In this document: piece after piece, positions 12,313 through 22,447 of the stretch
How positions within the stretch are numbered: position 1 is the first letter of the stretch
Layout: each line of letters starts with the position of its first letter
Notes under the pieces: model-generated
What the model saw: only the letters and a program-made list of their open reading frames with translations
What the model was told of the DNA's origin: nothing
Database searches by the model: none
Assembly (NCBI GenBank): GCA_028023455.1
Contig: JAQFVV010000283.1
Coordinates: forward strand, 1,009,501 to 1,073,500
DNA: 64,000 bases
Direction: 5' to 3'
Source of the DNA: Epiperipatus broadwayi
Lineage: Eukaryota; Onychophora; Udeonychophora; Euonychophora; Peripatidae
Position numbers and translations under genes: made by a program

Positions 12313-15300
12313 TGAATTGTGGAAAAATTGTTGTATGATGTATTACTTTTTGTTTACATTTGTAATGGTTTTTTGTAATACACAATTTGAATCTAGTTGA
12401 TAACAACTACATAGATAGTTGAAAGTACTTCCATTAAATTGTGGTATATATTTGTTCTTAAAATATTTTTTACTGTATTAATTATTGTATTGTTTTGATT
12501 AATTATATATATTTTATTATAATTGGAATACAGACATTGATTAATAATATATATATATATATATATTGTGCCGGTCGGATTTGTATGTTCACATAACAAG
12601 ATCTAGCATCTAGGCAAAAGTACCTCAAATCCAATCATGTGCAAGATACACAGGTCAGGAACACTCATGAACTCTGCCCTATTTGCCTATTTTCCAGATC
12701 TATAACATTATGAACAACAATCCTGATGACATCGATTTAATTCACTTCTCACCGCCGGCATCGATCATCGGAAACACAAAAAGACTCTAGGCTAAACTTT
12801 AATGATAGACTAACTTAACAACTAGCTATATTTTATGAGCCATGAAGTCTCATGACCTAGCATATTAATTATGTATTTAGTGGAGATCATCTAGTCATAT
12901 TAAGCATCATTAATAACTTAAGATATTAACTTAACTAAAAGAAAGTAATGGTTCGAGTTGATATATATATAGTTTACGATTTATTAACAACAAAATTATG
13001 TCGGGTTATTTATCCGATATTAGCCTCATAAGTATTATATATTTATTTAATTCTTATTTAACAGTAACATGTTATTTGCAGCTATGCCAATAATATATAT
13101 GTGTGACTTAATGAATTAGCACTATTGGAATACATTACTAGAATACTATTACACCTCCAGAGATGAAAAGAGCATTTACTTAATTTAAAAAGACAATAAT
13201 TTTACAAGCAGATATTACATTTGGTTATATTCAATATTATTATTAATTGGAGTTATAGATAATTAATGCATGGGGTGGATAATGAATAATTATATAAATG
13301 ATACTAAATCTATCGCATTAATATGTATAGTCAACTAATGGAAATATGTCTGTTTAAAGAAATCATCTCATTACGGCTTATGACTATTTCTGGGTGACTA
13401 ATAAAACACTGAAAGGTGGTGCATGGTGTCTGATTGGATGGGTCCAATTATGGATCCTGGAGTGTGCTTCATGAATTTTAAAATGAAGTTGACCGATTTC
13501 CCCTGCAACATAGACAGGGTCGGTATTGAGACGAATGACGGTCGGCTATGTCTTTATTGGGCTGGATTTTCCAGAGCGATTCCCATATAAAGCATGCACA
13601 TAAGACCAAGTATGTACCCAGGGTGGTTTTATAGCCTGGTTCAAGGATATTGAGAATGACGATGGGGCTTGACTTAGCAAATACCTCCATGTGAGAAAGA
13701 AGCACGAACATATATATAAACGAAATGGCCTTTATGCACATAACACTTAATAATATAATTTAACTCTAAAGATTAAAGATTATCTAAACATATTTATTGC
13801 CGTAAATTATAAAATATTCGGTGTAATGATATGGCTTCATTAAGCAAACATGGATAATAATTATATAAAACTAAGATCTTAAGATCCCCCCCCTTACATT
13901 ATGTTACTTAATATTATTCATTACTTCCCACACATTTAATAAATCTCAATCTTGGTTAATAAATGCCCTTATGAAAATATATAATTTATTACAAAATAAA
14001 TGGGTGGTGGTAATAACTAACATGGGTTTTACATATATAATATAATTTAATAAATAAGAGATAGTGCATTATTTAGGAAGGAAAATATAAAAAACAGATG
14101 TCAATCTGTTTTTCTACAGTAAACATAAAATATATAATTAGTTTGTTTATCTGAAATCAGGAGCACCTCGGCAAGTCGAATAAGACTTGTTTTGGTTAAA
14201 TTATAAATTAATTACCCGACAAATGATGGGTGGTGAGAATGAAAATGATTTATATGCTTGCAATTGTAGAATATCATTGGCATTTCTTTTAAAATATAAA
14301 TACATAAATCTAAATGAAAATTATTTGCCGCTTGGAAATAAAAGAAAAGAAGAACATTTTATAGGAGGCTTAATATTGATTAGTTATATAGAGTTATAAG
14401 AATACATATGTTGAAGACATTTAATATAGATGATTAAAATGTAAGTATTACAGAGAGGGCAGGATTTAAGAATTACAAGTGGTCAAAGTTCTTTTACCTT
14501 GCTTATTTAGAAGAGCGGTTTTACTAGGAGTCAGTCCATCGGTATTGTTTCACTAGATCTAGGGTAGCATTATTATTTGATAGTTAGCATTTCACTTTCA
14601 CTGGAAAATACATAAAGTTCATTAGTATGGGATGCAGAGCTTCGTTTATGGGAACAGCATATTAGAATGGAGGGAAAAGGTGAAATTTCCCCCTACTCAC
14701 GGCACATTGAGTGAGAATCAAAACTGGCATGGAATATGTCTAGCAACATATTTATTTAGTGGTCTCCTCCTTTGTGGATTCAAATCCAGCAGTATATATA
14801 CTTTTATTTTGAAGATGTAACTTAGCAACTACTGCTGGACCTGAGACAGTTTAAGCACTTAAGGTTCATCTGGAATAGTTTGACCGGATACTCTTATCTA
14901 GTAAGATGTTTGAAACAATGCAAGTTTGTTATCAGTTTCTCGAACTATTGTTTTAAAATAAATCTTATGATTTTAAAACAAGCTAGCATGGACAATTTCC
15001 ACTAATGGGTTTATTTTATTATTACAAAATCGTAATCTTTTACTTTTATCTAAGGGATCTTCTGGGTAATTGTTTTTCGAGAGACTTTTTAACAAGATTC
15101 ATCATGTCTGGCTACAAAATTATATTTGAAAAAATAATAAGTTTCATATATGATACCTTATATATAATATAACTTTATTAATTTATTTGCAATCTCCTAC
15201 ACTGAAATATATATAGATTTATTATTTACGCCCGTATACACATGAGAATATTATTAAATAAAATATTTTAAATTAAAATACATACGTGTTTATGTGATTT

Positions 15301-15469
15301 ATGTTAAAATACTAAGCCAAAGAAATATATATTATTAGCTATGTATATATGTGCGTAAAGGTGGGTTTGAACACAGTTAGATGGTAGGAGATTGGATGAG
15401 GGCTGTGAAGCAGGATCTGAGCATCAGATCATCTGCTTCAATATATATATTTTACAGCCGCATTTAACA

Positions 15470-16347
15470 ACGATGTCATCATATGTTAAAGATGCTAATC
15501 ATTTTCTTGAGCTTATCCGGGATATTAAATTGACTAAGAATGATATTTTGGTAAGTTTTGACATTGTTTCACTTTTTACTAGTGTACCTGTAAATGAAGC
15601 AATTCAAGTTTTAAAAAATATTCAGTTGCCTAATTTTCTGTGGTTTTGATTGAACACTGCTTATCGAATACATTTTTTGTTTTTGATGGGCAGATGTATA
15701 AACAAACATCAGGTCTAGCTATGGGTTCACCAATTTCTCCAGCATTAGCTTCTATTTTTATGGAGGATTTGGAAAATAAAATTTTGACTTTAGCAGTTAA
15801 AAAACCATCTATATGGCTGAGGTATGTTGATGATACCTTTGTTATTTGGCCTCATGGTAAGCATGCTCTTGATGACTTTTTTAATTTTTTAAACTCTCTT
15901 CACAACAATATTAAATTTACCATGGAAATAGAAAATAATAATCAATTACCTTTTTTAGATGTTTTGATTGAAAGAAGGATAGATGGTTCTTTATCCCACG
16001 GTATATATAAAAAACCAACACACACTGGGAGATATCTTCATTTTTCCTCTCATCGCCATCCTGCACAACTATTTTCAGTGGCAAAGACATTATTGGATAG
16101 AACAAAGAGACTTTCTGATGATAGCCATTTTCATCAGGACCTTTTTGCTACTAATAAAATGCTTCTTCATAATGGTTTTAATTACAAAATTATTAATAGG
16201 GCTTATACATATCAAAAGAAAAAAGATTTTGATACATCAAAAATTAAGACAATTTTGCCATATATTAAAGGAGTAACTGATAGAATTGGTAACATTTTAA
16301 AGAATAATAATATTCACACAATTTATACTACTTATAAAAAAAATTAG
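15470..16347 (+). pseudogene. Penelope-like reverse transcriptase, truncated and frameshifted
   Basis: The reading begins with SSYVKDANHF and shows RT motif A as VSFDIVSLFTSVPV, motif B region as QTSGLAMGSPISPALAS and catalytic motif C YVDD (codons near 15823-15834). It then has NNQLPFLDVLIERR and YKKPTHTGRYLHFSSHRHP, a downstream block typical of Penelope-like RTs. A frameshift near 15635 separates the motif A ORF (ending 15649) from the main ORF (15640-16347). The fingers and upstream N-terminal part are absent. The protein would copy the element's RNA into DNA at the nicked target. The catalytic aspartates survive, but the gene is broken. Confidence 0.88.
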
Positions 16348-16790
16348 TGAAATATTTCCTCTTCCTAAAGATAAAATTGCTTTGGAGTGTCATGGTGTGT
16401 ATGAAATTCCATGTAGGGTCTGTCCACATACATATATAGGACAGACTAATCGTAGAATAAATATTAGAAAGGAAGAACACATTCTGGCAGTGAGAGAAAA
16501 ATCCAATTCATCAGCTATTTATTCTCATATTAAATTAACAAATCATGATATCAATTTTGAAAAAACAAATATTTTAGCAAAAATTGAACAATATGACCAG
16601 AGATTGCTAAGAGAAGCTATATAGATTTTTAAAAGGCCCAAGAGCATAAATGAAAGGTGTGAGTTAAAGAAGATTAACAACATTTGGAAGAAACTATTGG
16701 AAGAGAAAATAAATTTTAAAACTTCTCAACCAATAGAATTTAAATATGAGGAGAAAGAAAACGATAAAAACGATTTTAAATCTCACATGC
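16348..16790 (+). pseudogene. Penelope-like GIY-YIG endonuclease domain
   Basis: After a frameshift in the A-run near 16335-16346, the frame continues as ISEIFPLPKDKIALECHGVY and then EIPCRVCPHTYIGQTNRRI. This gives the GVY...YIG pair that defines the GIY-YIG nuclease fold, with a Cys pair (C..C) between the two halves, as in Penelope-like endonucleases. A basic stretch (RRINIRKEEH) and a Glu in LLREAI follow, in the region of the catalytic Glu. A TAG at 16622-16624 interrupts the frame, which continues with IFKRPKSINERCELKKINN. The enzyme would nick the genomic target for priming. It normally forms one polyprotein with the RT. Confidence 0.87.
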
Positions 16791-16818
16791 ATTCTTATGA
16801 TTTGAGAAAGAGGACGCT

Positions 16819-16855
16819 CTGAGGAAGGTACTTGATATTGTACTGAAACGTCAGC
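16819..16855 (+). ncRNA. Hammerhead-like motif in the Penelope-like 3' region
   Basis: CTGAGGA (16819-16825) is followed by a hairpin with stem GGTAC/GTACT around an 8-base loop, then GAAAC (16845-16849) and GTC (16850-16852). GCT before and AGC after could form a short closing stem. This is the strand order CUGANGA - stem II - GAAA seen in hammerhead ribozymes, which are known from Penelope-like elements. A proper stem III is not evident, so activity is not claimed. Confidence 0.4.
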
Positions 16856-17487
16856 ATTTAGGTTTTTCACTACACGGAATATCCCGCAAATAGTAATAAT
16901 AATATGACATCTTTTATCCGTGAAAACATTAGAATTAACATATATATATATTGTAACATATATATAAATATATGTGTTACATAAAATATTTTTAAAAAAA
17001 GTAATATATTTTTTTTAAAAAAGAAAAGGACTATCATTTAAGTAGTTGGTATAATAAGTAGAAAGGGGTGAGATTATTAATAAAAAACAAAAGAACCAGT
17101 TAAGAATTAAATAAAAGGATGAATAAAACTCTGGTCAAATTATATCAAAATTGATTTAAACAGAAAATAGAATAATGTATTGTAACGGGACGGATTGCTT
17201 GAATAAATAGCAAGAATCAAGAAGAGGTGAAATAAGAGAAGTCATGTAAGTGTAAATTCCATCCCACTCAACCAGTAATTATCATAAAACCACTTCGTAA
17301 AACCCAGGTAAATCATCAGATAACTGACCTGCCGTATCAGGTTTAATATCATACCTTGAAGATCAAATGAGCGACCTCAGTTAGATACATCTCTCCTTTA
17401 AAAAAAAGATCATCTCGTTGCGTATGGTCACCAAATTTGTGTGGCTCTTAAATAAGAACATGGAAGCGTGCATTCCGCCCCATTACA

Positions 17488-18458
17488 ATATATATATATA
17501 ATGATAATCTAAATTTTTAATTAGAATTTCTGTTTGAAAGATACTTATCTTTTCTTTAAATAAAAAAAAATCTATGATGTTATCTGTAAAATGCAAAATA
17601 ATAAAAAAAAAAATCTTAAAATTGTATGTATTCATGTGAAAATTGAAATTGAATGTAAAATTATCTAATTAATTATAAAATAATTTTAATCTAAGTAAAG
17701 ATGAAATAATTTTTGTAAACGATTATCTGATCAAGAAGGAATTATATTTTACTAAAAATCAGTAAGCCAGCCAACTTATTATGTAATTAATGCTACAATT
17801 AAAAAAGAGATTAATTAATTACAAAGGAAGATTGAAACTAATTAATAATGTAGGTGAATTCAGACAGTAATTTGTTAAGATGTATAAACCAATAATTTTT
17901 TGTTAGTTCAGATTAAAAGTCTTTAAGTTATTAGAAGTTATTAGAAATACTTAGAAGTTCTTTGAAGTTTTATTGAAGTTATTCAGATTATTCAAATTAT
18001 TCTGCTGTTAAGTTTTCTTGGCAGTCTTTTTCATTATGAACATCTAGTTTTTGTCCTCCAGTGATATATAAAAATCTCTGTGGATTTTCTAACATCACCA
18101 CACCTTGTTAGACTCAATAGGGTCTTCATTTACACTTTTACCATGCAGTTCCTATACATTTGACAGACTGAGATGTGGCTAAAATCCTTGATCTGAGACA
18201 TACCCCATACTGCTGAACAATGTCATAAAGATATACCCTGTCCTGGAAAGAATAAGCTACATGTAGCTAAAAATCTGGGAACCAATTCAAAAATACCATT
18301 TATGTATTCCAGAAACTGTCAAGAAGACAGGAGTGATATCCAGAAAAGCTATTCCCAAAATGTAGGTCCATGTTAAAAAATAAATCAAAGTCTAGACTTA
18401 ATAAAAATACAGGGATAAGTATTTGTCTGAAGGTTTGTAATGATGGTATATTATTAGA
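17488..18458. other. AT-rich spacer, no supported feature
   Basis: Starts with a TA array and continues as AT-rich sequence. A small direct-repeat patch of ttagaagtt-like words lies around 17925-17990. The 61-codon minus ORF at 18300-18485 has no recognisable content and overlaps the next repeat. Confidence 0.5.
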
Positions 18459-18679
18459 TGTGATATGTTGGACTATTTCCATCATCTATGAGTGTATGTT
18501 GAATGTATAAAAAAATTTAAACTTTATTTAAACTTTCCAAATACAAACAACTTGTTGTTTGTCTATTTGTGTATTATTACTAACAAGTTGTTTGTATTTG
18601 GAAAGTTTAAATAAAGTTTAAAATTTTATATATATTCAACATTCACTCATAGATGATGGAAATAGTCCAACATATTACA
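18459..18679. repeat. Foldback MITE, family FB-B, copy 2 (short form)
   Basis: Near-perfect hairpin. The left arm has gatatgttggactatttcc, gttgaatgtat and ctttccaaatacaaacaact; the right arm is their reverse complement. The spacer is only about gtttgtctatttgtg. The central hairpin-motif region present in the other copies is deleted here. Confidence 0.88.
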
Positions 18680-18956
18680 AGGATAAGATTTATATTTTCT
18701 TTATAAACTTTCTTAAAATTAGAAATGCATAAATTTTTACTTCCTAATTTAAATTGTAATTAACTATGCCAAATAACTTTGGTAATTAGTTCAATTTTTA
18801 TTTTATTCTTGTTGTTGTTATAATGTGATTTGTAAATAAATATGTTGTTTTAAATGTTAATTTGGCCTGAATTTCTTTTTGTATCTCACCATATAACATT
18901 TAATGAAGACAAAATTTGACAATTATATTGTTTTTTGTTTTAAATATGCATTATCT

Positions 18957-19059
18957 GTCAAGAATTGGTGGTCGAGAGGTCAGCGACAGCTGCTTTAGAA
19001 GAAGTTGTCCCGGGTTAGTGGGTTCACTTCCCAGCTGGTGCTATGACACATGGGGAAAA
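18957..19059 (+). mobile_element. tRNA-derived SINE, copy 1
   Basis: A 103-bp unit flanked by the perfect 11-bp duplication atgcattatct (18946-18956 and 19060-19070). It contains a pol III A-box-like TGGTCGAGAGGT and a B-box-like GGTTCACTTCC at tRNA-like spacing, then tgctatgacacatgggg and a short A tail. The A-box wording resembles class II (Leu/Ser-type) tRNAs. The unit has almost no body beyond the tRNA-like head, so it is a minimal SINE, presumably moved by a LINE in trans. Confidence 0.85.
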
Positions 19060-19070
19060 ATGCATTATCT

Positions 19071-19484
19071 GAGAGCTTAAATAAAGGGAGTTTCTTGTTT
19101 ATTTCAGCTAGCTCTGGAATCAAGTGCTAGGAGCATTTAAAATCTTCTTTTGTGAATATTCCAGTTAGTTTGCTGAACGCTGCCTGAAGATTTTATTCCC
19201 AGTATAAGTAAAAGTATTTACTAGAGAGATATTTTGCTTCTAGCAGTTATAGAGTGGGAAATAGTCTTAAAATGTGGCCACAGTTTGTGTATTTATAGAC
19301 AATCTCAGTTTAACCATTCTCTACAGTTAATAAGTGAAATATTGACTAGATTTTCTTTTCTGCTTGTGTAATGGTTTGTAATAAATTATTTTTAAAATAA
19401 AAATGGCAGGTTTCATTATAATTCCCAACTGAATATGTGTGCCTGATTGTTCCATTATAGTATATTTATGAAATTAAAAATACT
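19071..19484. other. Spacer, no supported feature
   Basis: AT-rich sequence with no ORF and no paired repeat seen. Confidence 0.45.
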
Positions 19485-20340
19485 CAATTTAAAACAAAAT
19501 TGAAATAACTCACTATAAATAAAAAAATTTATTTTATACATCAATTTGGCTTTCATTCCTTAATGGAACCTTTTCAAGATGTTTCTTTTTACACAATCAT
19601 ATTACCAATTACCCAATATCAACTCCCCCAATGGACATTATTTACATTACACTACAATAAATATAATTATTAAAATACATACATTAAATATAATTAGAAA
19701 AATACATATATGTACATGAAAATGACTAAACTTATCCCCCCCCCCATAATATACAAATAATCTTTAATTTTTAAAATTATAATTCTAAAATTTCCAATAA
19801 TCTAACAATGTCCATTTTCCCTCTAATTGTGCTGGACCTTTAACCATATTTACAAATTTGTTTAAATTTTTTTGAATATATAGACTCATAACATTTTCTT
19901 TCCTTGTAATTTTAACATTAATCTAACTATGCCCATTCAAGAAAATTTAAACAAATGTGTAAATATGGTTAAAGGTTCAACACAATTAGGGAAAGAAATG
20001 GGCATTATTAGATTGTTGGAAACTTTAAAGCTGTAATTTTAAAAATAGAAGAAAGAGAGTATTATTATTGTTTTTTTAGATTATTTGTATATATATTATG
20101 GGGGGGGGGGAGGACTGTAACAAGTTGAATCAACTTTATGCATATATATATATTACTAATTACATTTAATGTATGTATTTTAATAATTATATCTATTATA
20201 TTGTAATGTTAATAATGACCATTGGGGGAGTTGCTATAGTCATGTGATTGTATAAAAGAACATCTTGAAAATGTTATTGATGCATTACATTTTTTTTAAA
20301 TTTATAGTGAGTTGTAATATTTCAATTTTGTTTTAATTTG
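19485..20340. repeat. Large hairpin / inverted-repeat element, about 0.86 kb
   Basis: Arms of about 0.4 kb. The left outer end (caatttaaaacaaaattg) pairs with the right outer end (caattttgttttaatttg). Further pairs are aactcactataaat / atttatagtgagtt, the block around actcccccaatggacatt with its complement near 20220, a C10 run (19736-19745) facing a G11 run (20100-20110), and tttaaccatatttacaaat near the tip with its complement. No ORF. It is probably a nonautonomous foldback DNA element. The Gypsy element begins 19 bp beyond its right end. Confidence 0.85.
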
Positions 20341-20358
20341 ATTATTTTTAATATATAT

Positions 20359-21959
20359 TGAAACAGACAGATCGGAGAACCGATCTTCGTTTCAGGGGTT
20401 TTTATGTACGGTAATTCGAACCACTGTTCGCCCGCAGTGAGATTTTGTCTATTTTAATTTATAATAAAAATTAGTTATATATTTTATAGTTTATCAGTCA
20501 ATGTGTAAAGATGCCGTATATAAATGTCGCAAACCATGAAATAATATTTGTGTGTGCGTGGTTTGCGAATTTATATCATTTAATTTAAAGTTTCAGTGCG
20601 GGCGTATTTGTTTTAAATTTTAGTTTTAAAATTGTATAAAGTCGTTTAAAAATACTGATCAAAAATCACATTCCGTTGATCAGTGTTTTTAATTAAAATC
20701 TAATTGCACAAATGTTCAGAGCAATTAAGTTGTATTCAAAATTAGTAAGGAATTTTGATATGTAATTACTGTATCGATTTAAAAATAGGATATTAAATTA
20801 AAAGATTGCTAAAAACAGATAATTGATTGTTGGTCAAGCTGCATCGCTAGAGGCTAGAGAAAGTAGGCGGAGCCTAAAACAAAAACAAGTCGGGAAGGTC
20901 AGCAGTGGCTATTTAAAAAAAAAAACTGGCATTCTAACTTTTTCTGTTTGAGAGGTAGTCTCGAGACAACACAGCAGTTAATAATAATTCAAATATCTTA
21001 TTAAGAAGTTTACCAGTGAATCGCAATGTTGATGGGCTAATTGCCAGGAGCTGGTCTCTGCCCGCCAATATGGATCCTGTGCGCTGTTTGATCATGTTTC
21101 ATATACTTCAAATTCCCAACTTCCAATCTCAAAATTTACTATGCCTTACAAATAACTTTCAAAATGCGCGCTACGTCGTCACAAGCCAAGCTAGATGAAG
21201 AAAAGAGAACTTTTTACACGAACTTTAATTTTCTTCCTGCTTAATGTTATCAATCAAGTGAATCATATGTAAGTCTTTATATCATTTATAATGCTATTGT
21301 TTAATCTGTCAGTAAATTTTCTTTTCCTTTTTTTTTAACCCTCTGCTCTAGTCTTTAGAAATCACTTATAAAATTGTAATTAATAGTAATAATATTTCAA
21401 CTGAATGCATTTATATTTTCTTATGTTGCTTATTTCATAAACAAACATTGCCAATAGTAATATTTCCAAATCTGTGTAAACTAGTGTGTAATAATGATCA
21501 ATTTAATTTAAAAGTAATTTCATGTTCTGAATTAAATATTCTTTCACATTCCGAGTTAGTAAATGTTAAATCACTTTATTATTCTATGTTCAGTTGTTAT
21601 AAAATTACAATCTAAGTTTCAATCTTAAATATATATAATCGTTTCAAAGTGTTCATTAATGTTATGTATAATATGAGAAATAATTCATTGCATAATTTGA
21701 TACTATCGCTACCGCCTGTCAACCCGAAGGGTTAGAGTTTCAGAGTAAATTTAACTAATTATTGTTGTCACCGTCAGTTTAAGTCCGCTACGTTTTATTG
21801 GGGTAAGGATCTCAGCCTGTGGCGTAGAAACAGACTAATAGATTCCAGGTTTTATATAATTTCTTTTAAAAATCCGCTTCAAGTATTCGTCCTTCATGTC
21901 TGTGGCAATGCCTTCCCTTCGCTGAAGTCAGCGTCTCGCCATTTTACCATTGGGGAATG
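20359..21959 (+). repeat. 5' LTR, 3'-truncated
   Basis: Begins TGAAACAGACAGATCGG. It matches the 3' LTR closely except for a cluster of 1-2-base deletions between about 20930 and 21240. The A/T-rich ctatttaaaa near 20909 sits where a promoter could be. The match ends at ggggaatg; the last 0.9 kb present in the 3' LTR is missing. Confidence 0.85.
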
Positions 21960-22217
21960 GCACAAAATAGAATCAAAAGAGGAGGAAGGCAACACCACAA
22001 TTTTAAAAGAGGGGATCAAGTCTGGCTAAGGTCTCCTCACGTCAGTAATGCACCTAAGAAGGAATTCAAAAAATTCTTCCCTTTATATACCGGGCCATAT
22101 GAAATAGTGGAAGAATGCCATGAAAACGCTTTTCTTCTGGAAGGGAAGGGTTTACGAGGTATTTATAATGCGAGACAATTAAAACCTTATATACCTCCCG
22201 ACCCAGGGAAAAGGTAG
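21960..22217 (+). pseudogene. Gypsy integrase C-terminal fragment
   Basis: Encodes AQNRIKRGGRQHHNFKRGD, then QVWLRSPHVSNA, then PLYTGPYEIVEECHENAFLL, and ends RGIYNARQLKPYIPPDP. The pattern F.RGD.VWLR...Y.GPYEIV...ARQLKPY is the chromodomain-like/GPY-F integrase C-terminus of Ty3/Gypsy elements, which binds DNA during insertion. The zinc-binding and DDE catalytic domains are absent. The apparent start ATG at 21957 is partly made by the deletion junction and is not a natural start. The stop TAG follows GKR. Confidence 0.88.
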
Positions 22218-22447
22218 AAAGCGCAATAAATGATGACCCGGAAAATGACCACTATGACATGCACATGATGATGAGAAAAGGAATTACGGCAATATACCCA
22301 CCTTTGTAAATGTTAAGTTCAAACCCTCACCCAGACTGTTCTCCAAGGTCAATCAATTATGTAAAAAAAGAGAAGGAAAAACTGTTAATCAGAAATTATG
22401 TATAATCATTTTTTTTTTGTTGTTTTTTTTTATAAAGTGACAAGAAA
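22218..22447 (+). other. Remaining 3' interior of the Gypsy element
   Basis: Lies between the integrase stop and the 3' LTR. It contains T-runs and ends gtgacaagaaa before the LTR, a weak polypurine-tract candidate. No ORF. Confidence 0.5.

Larger units (their letters stand above)
15455..16948 (+). mobile_element. 5'-truncated Penelope-like retroelement
   Basis: Encodes, in order, the C-terminal two thirds of a Penelope-type reverse transcriptase and a GIY-YIG endonuclease, followed by a 3' region ending in agaattaacatatata. The 5' part of the RT is missing, so the insertion is 5'-truncated near 15455, just after an AT array. The same 3' end occurs at 1803-2019. Penelope-like elements are a distinct retroelement class related to telomerase RT. 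Two frameshifts and at least one stop make this copy nonfunctional. Confidence 0.9.
12567..17487. mobile_element. Candidate LTR-type unit with nested Penelope-like insertion
   Basis: The left boundary reads atatat|TGTGCCGGTCGG and the right boundary ccccATTACA|atatat, giving TG...CA ends with ATATAT on both sides. The same architecture is seen for the two other LTR units in the window. The interior shows no pol or gag. A Penelope-like element occupies about 15455-16948. Removing it leaves roughly 3.4 kb, which could be a long solo LTR or a decayed element. Because the flanks are AT microsatellite, the apparent TSD is weak evidence and the call is tentative. Confidence 0.4.

Noticed and set aside
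13478-13741. 87-codon minus-strand ORF with a hydrophobic start
   Set aside because: No recognisable domain, inside the candidate LTR-type unit, and no partner copy to show conservation.
15917-16276. ORFs overlapping the Penelope-like RT in other frames or on the minus strand
   Set aside because: Shadows of the RT frame, which carries all recognisable motifs.
21016-21198. 60-codon ORF and the matching 23003-23215 and 23546-23776 ORFs
   Set aside because: They lie in the LTRs. The first is destroyed by indels in the twin LTR, so there is no sign of coding selection.
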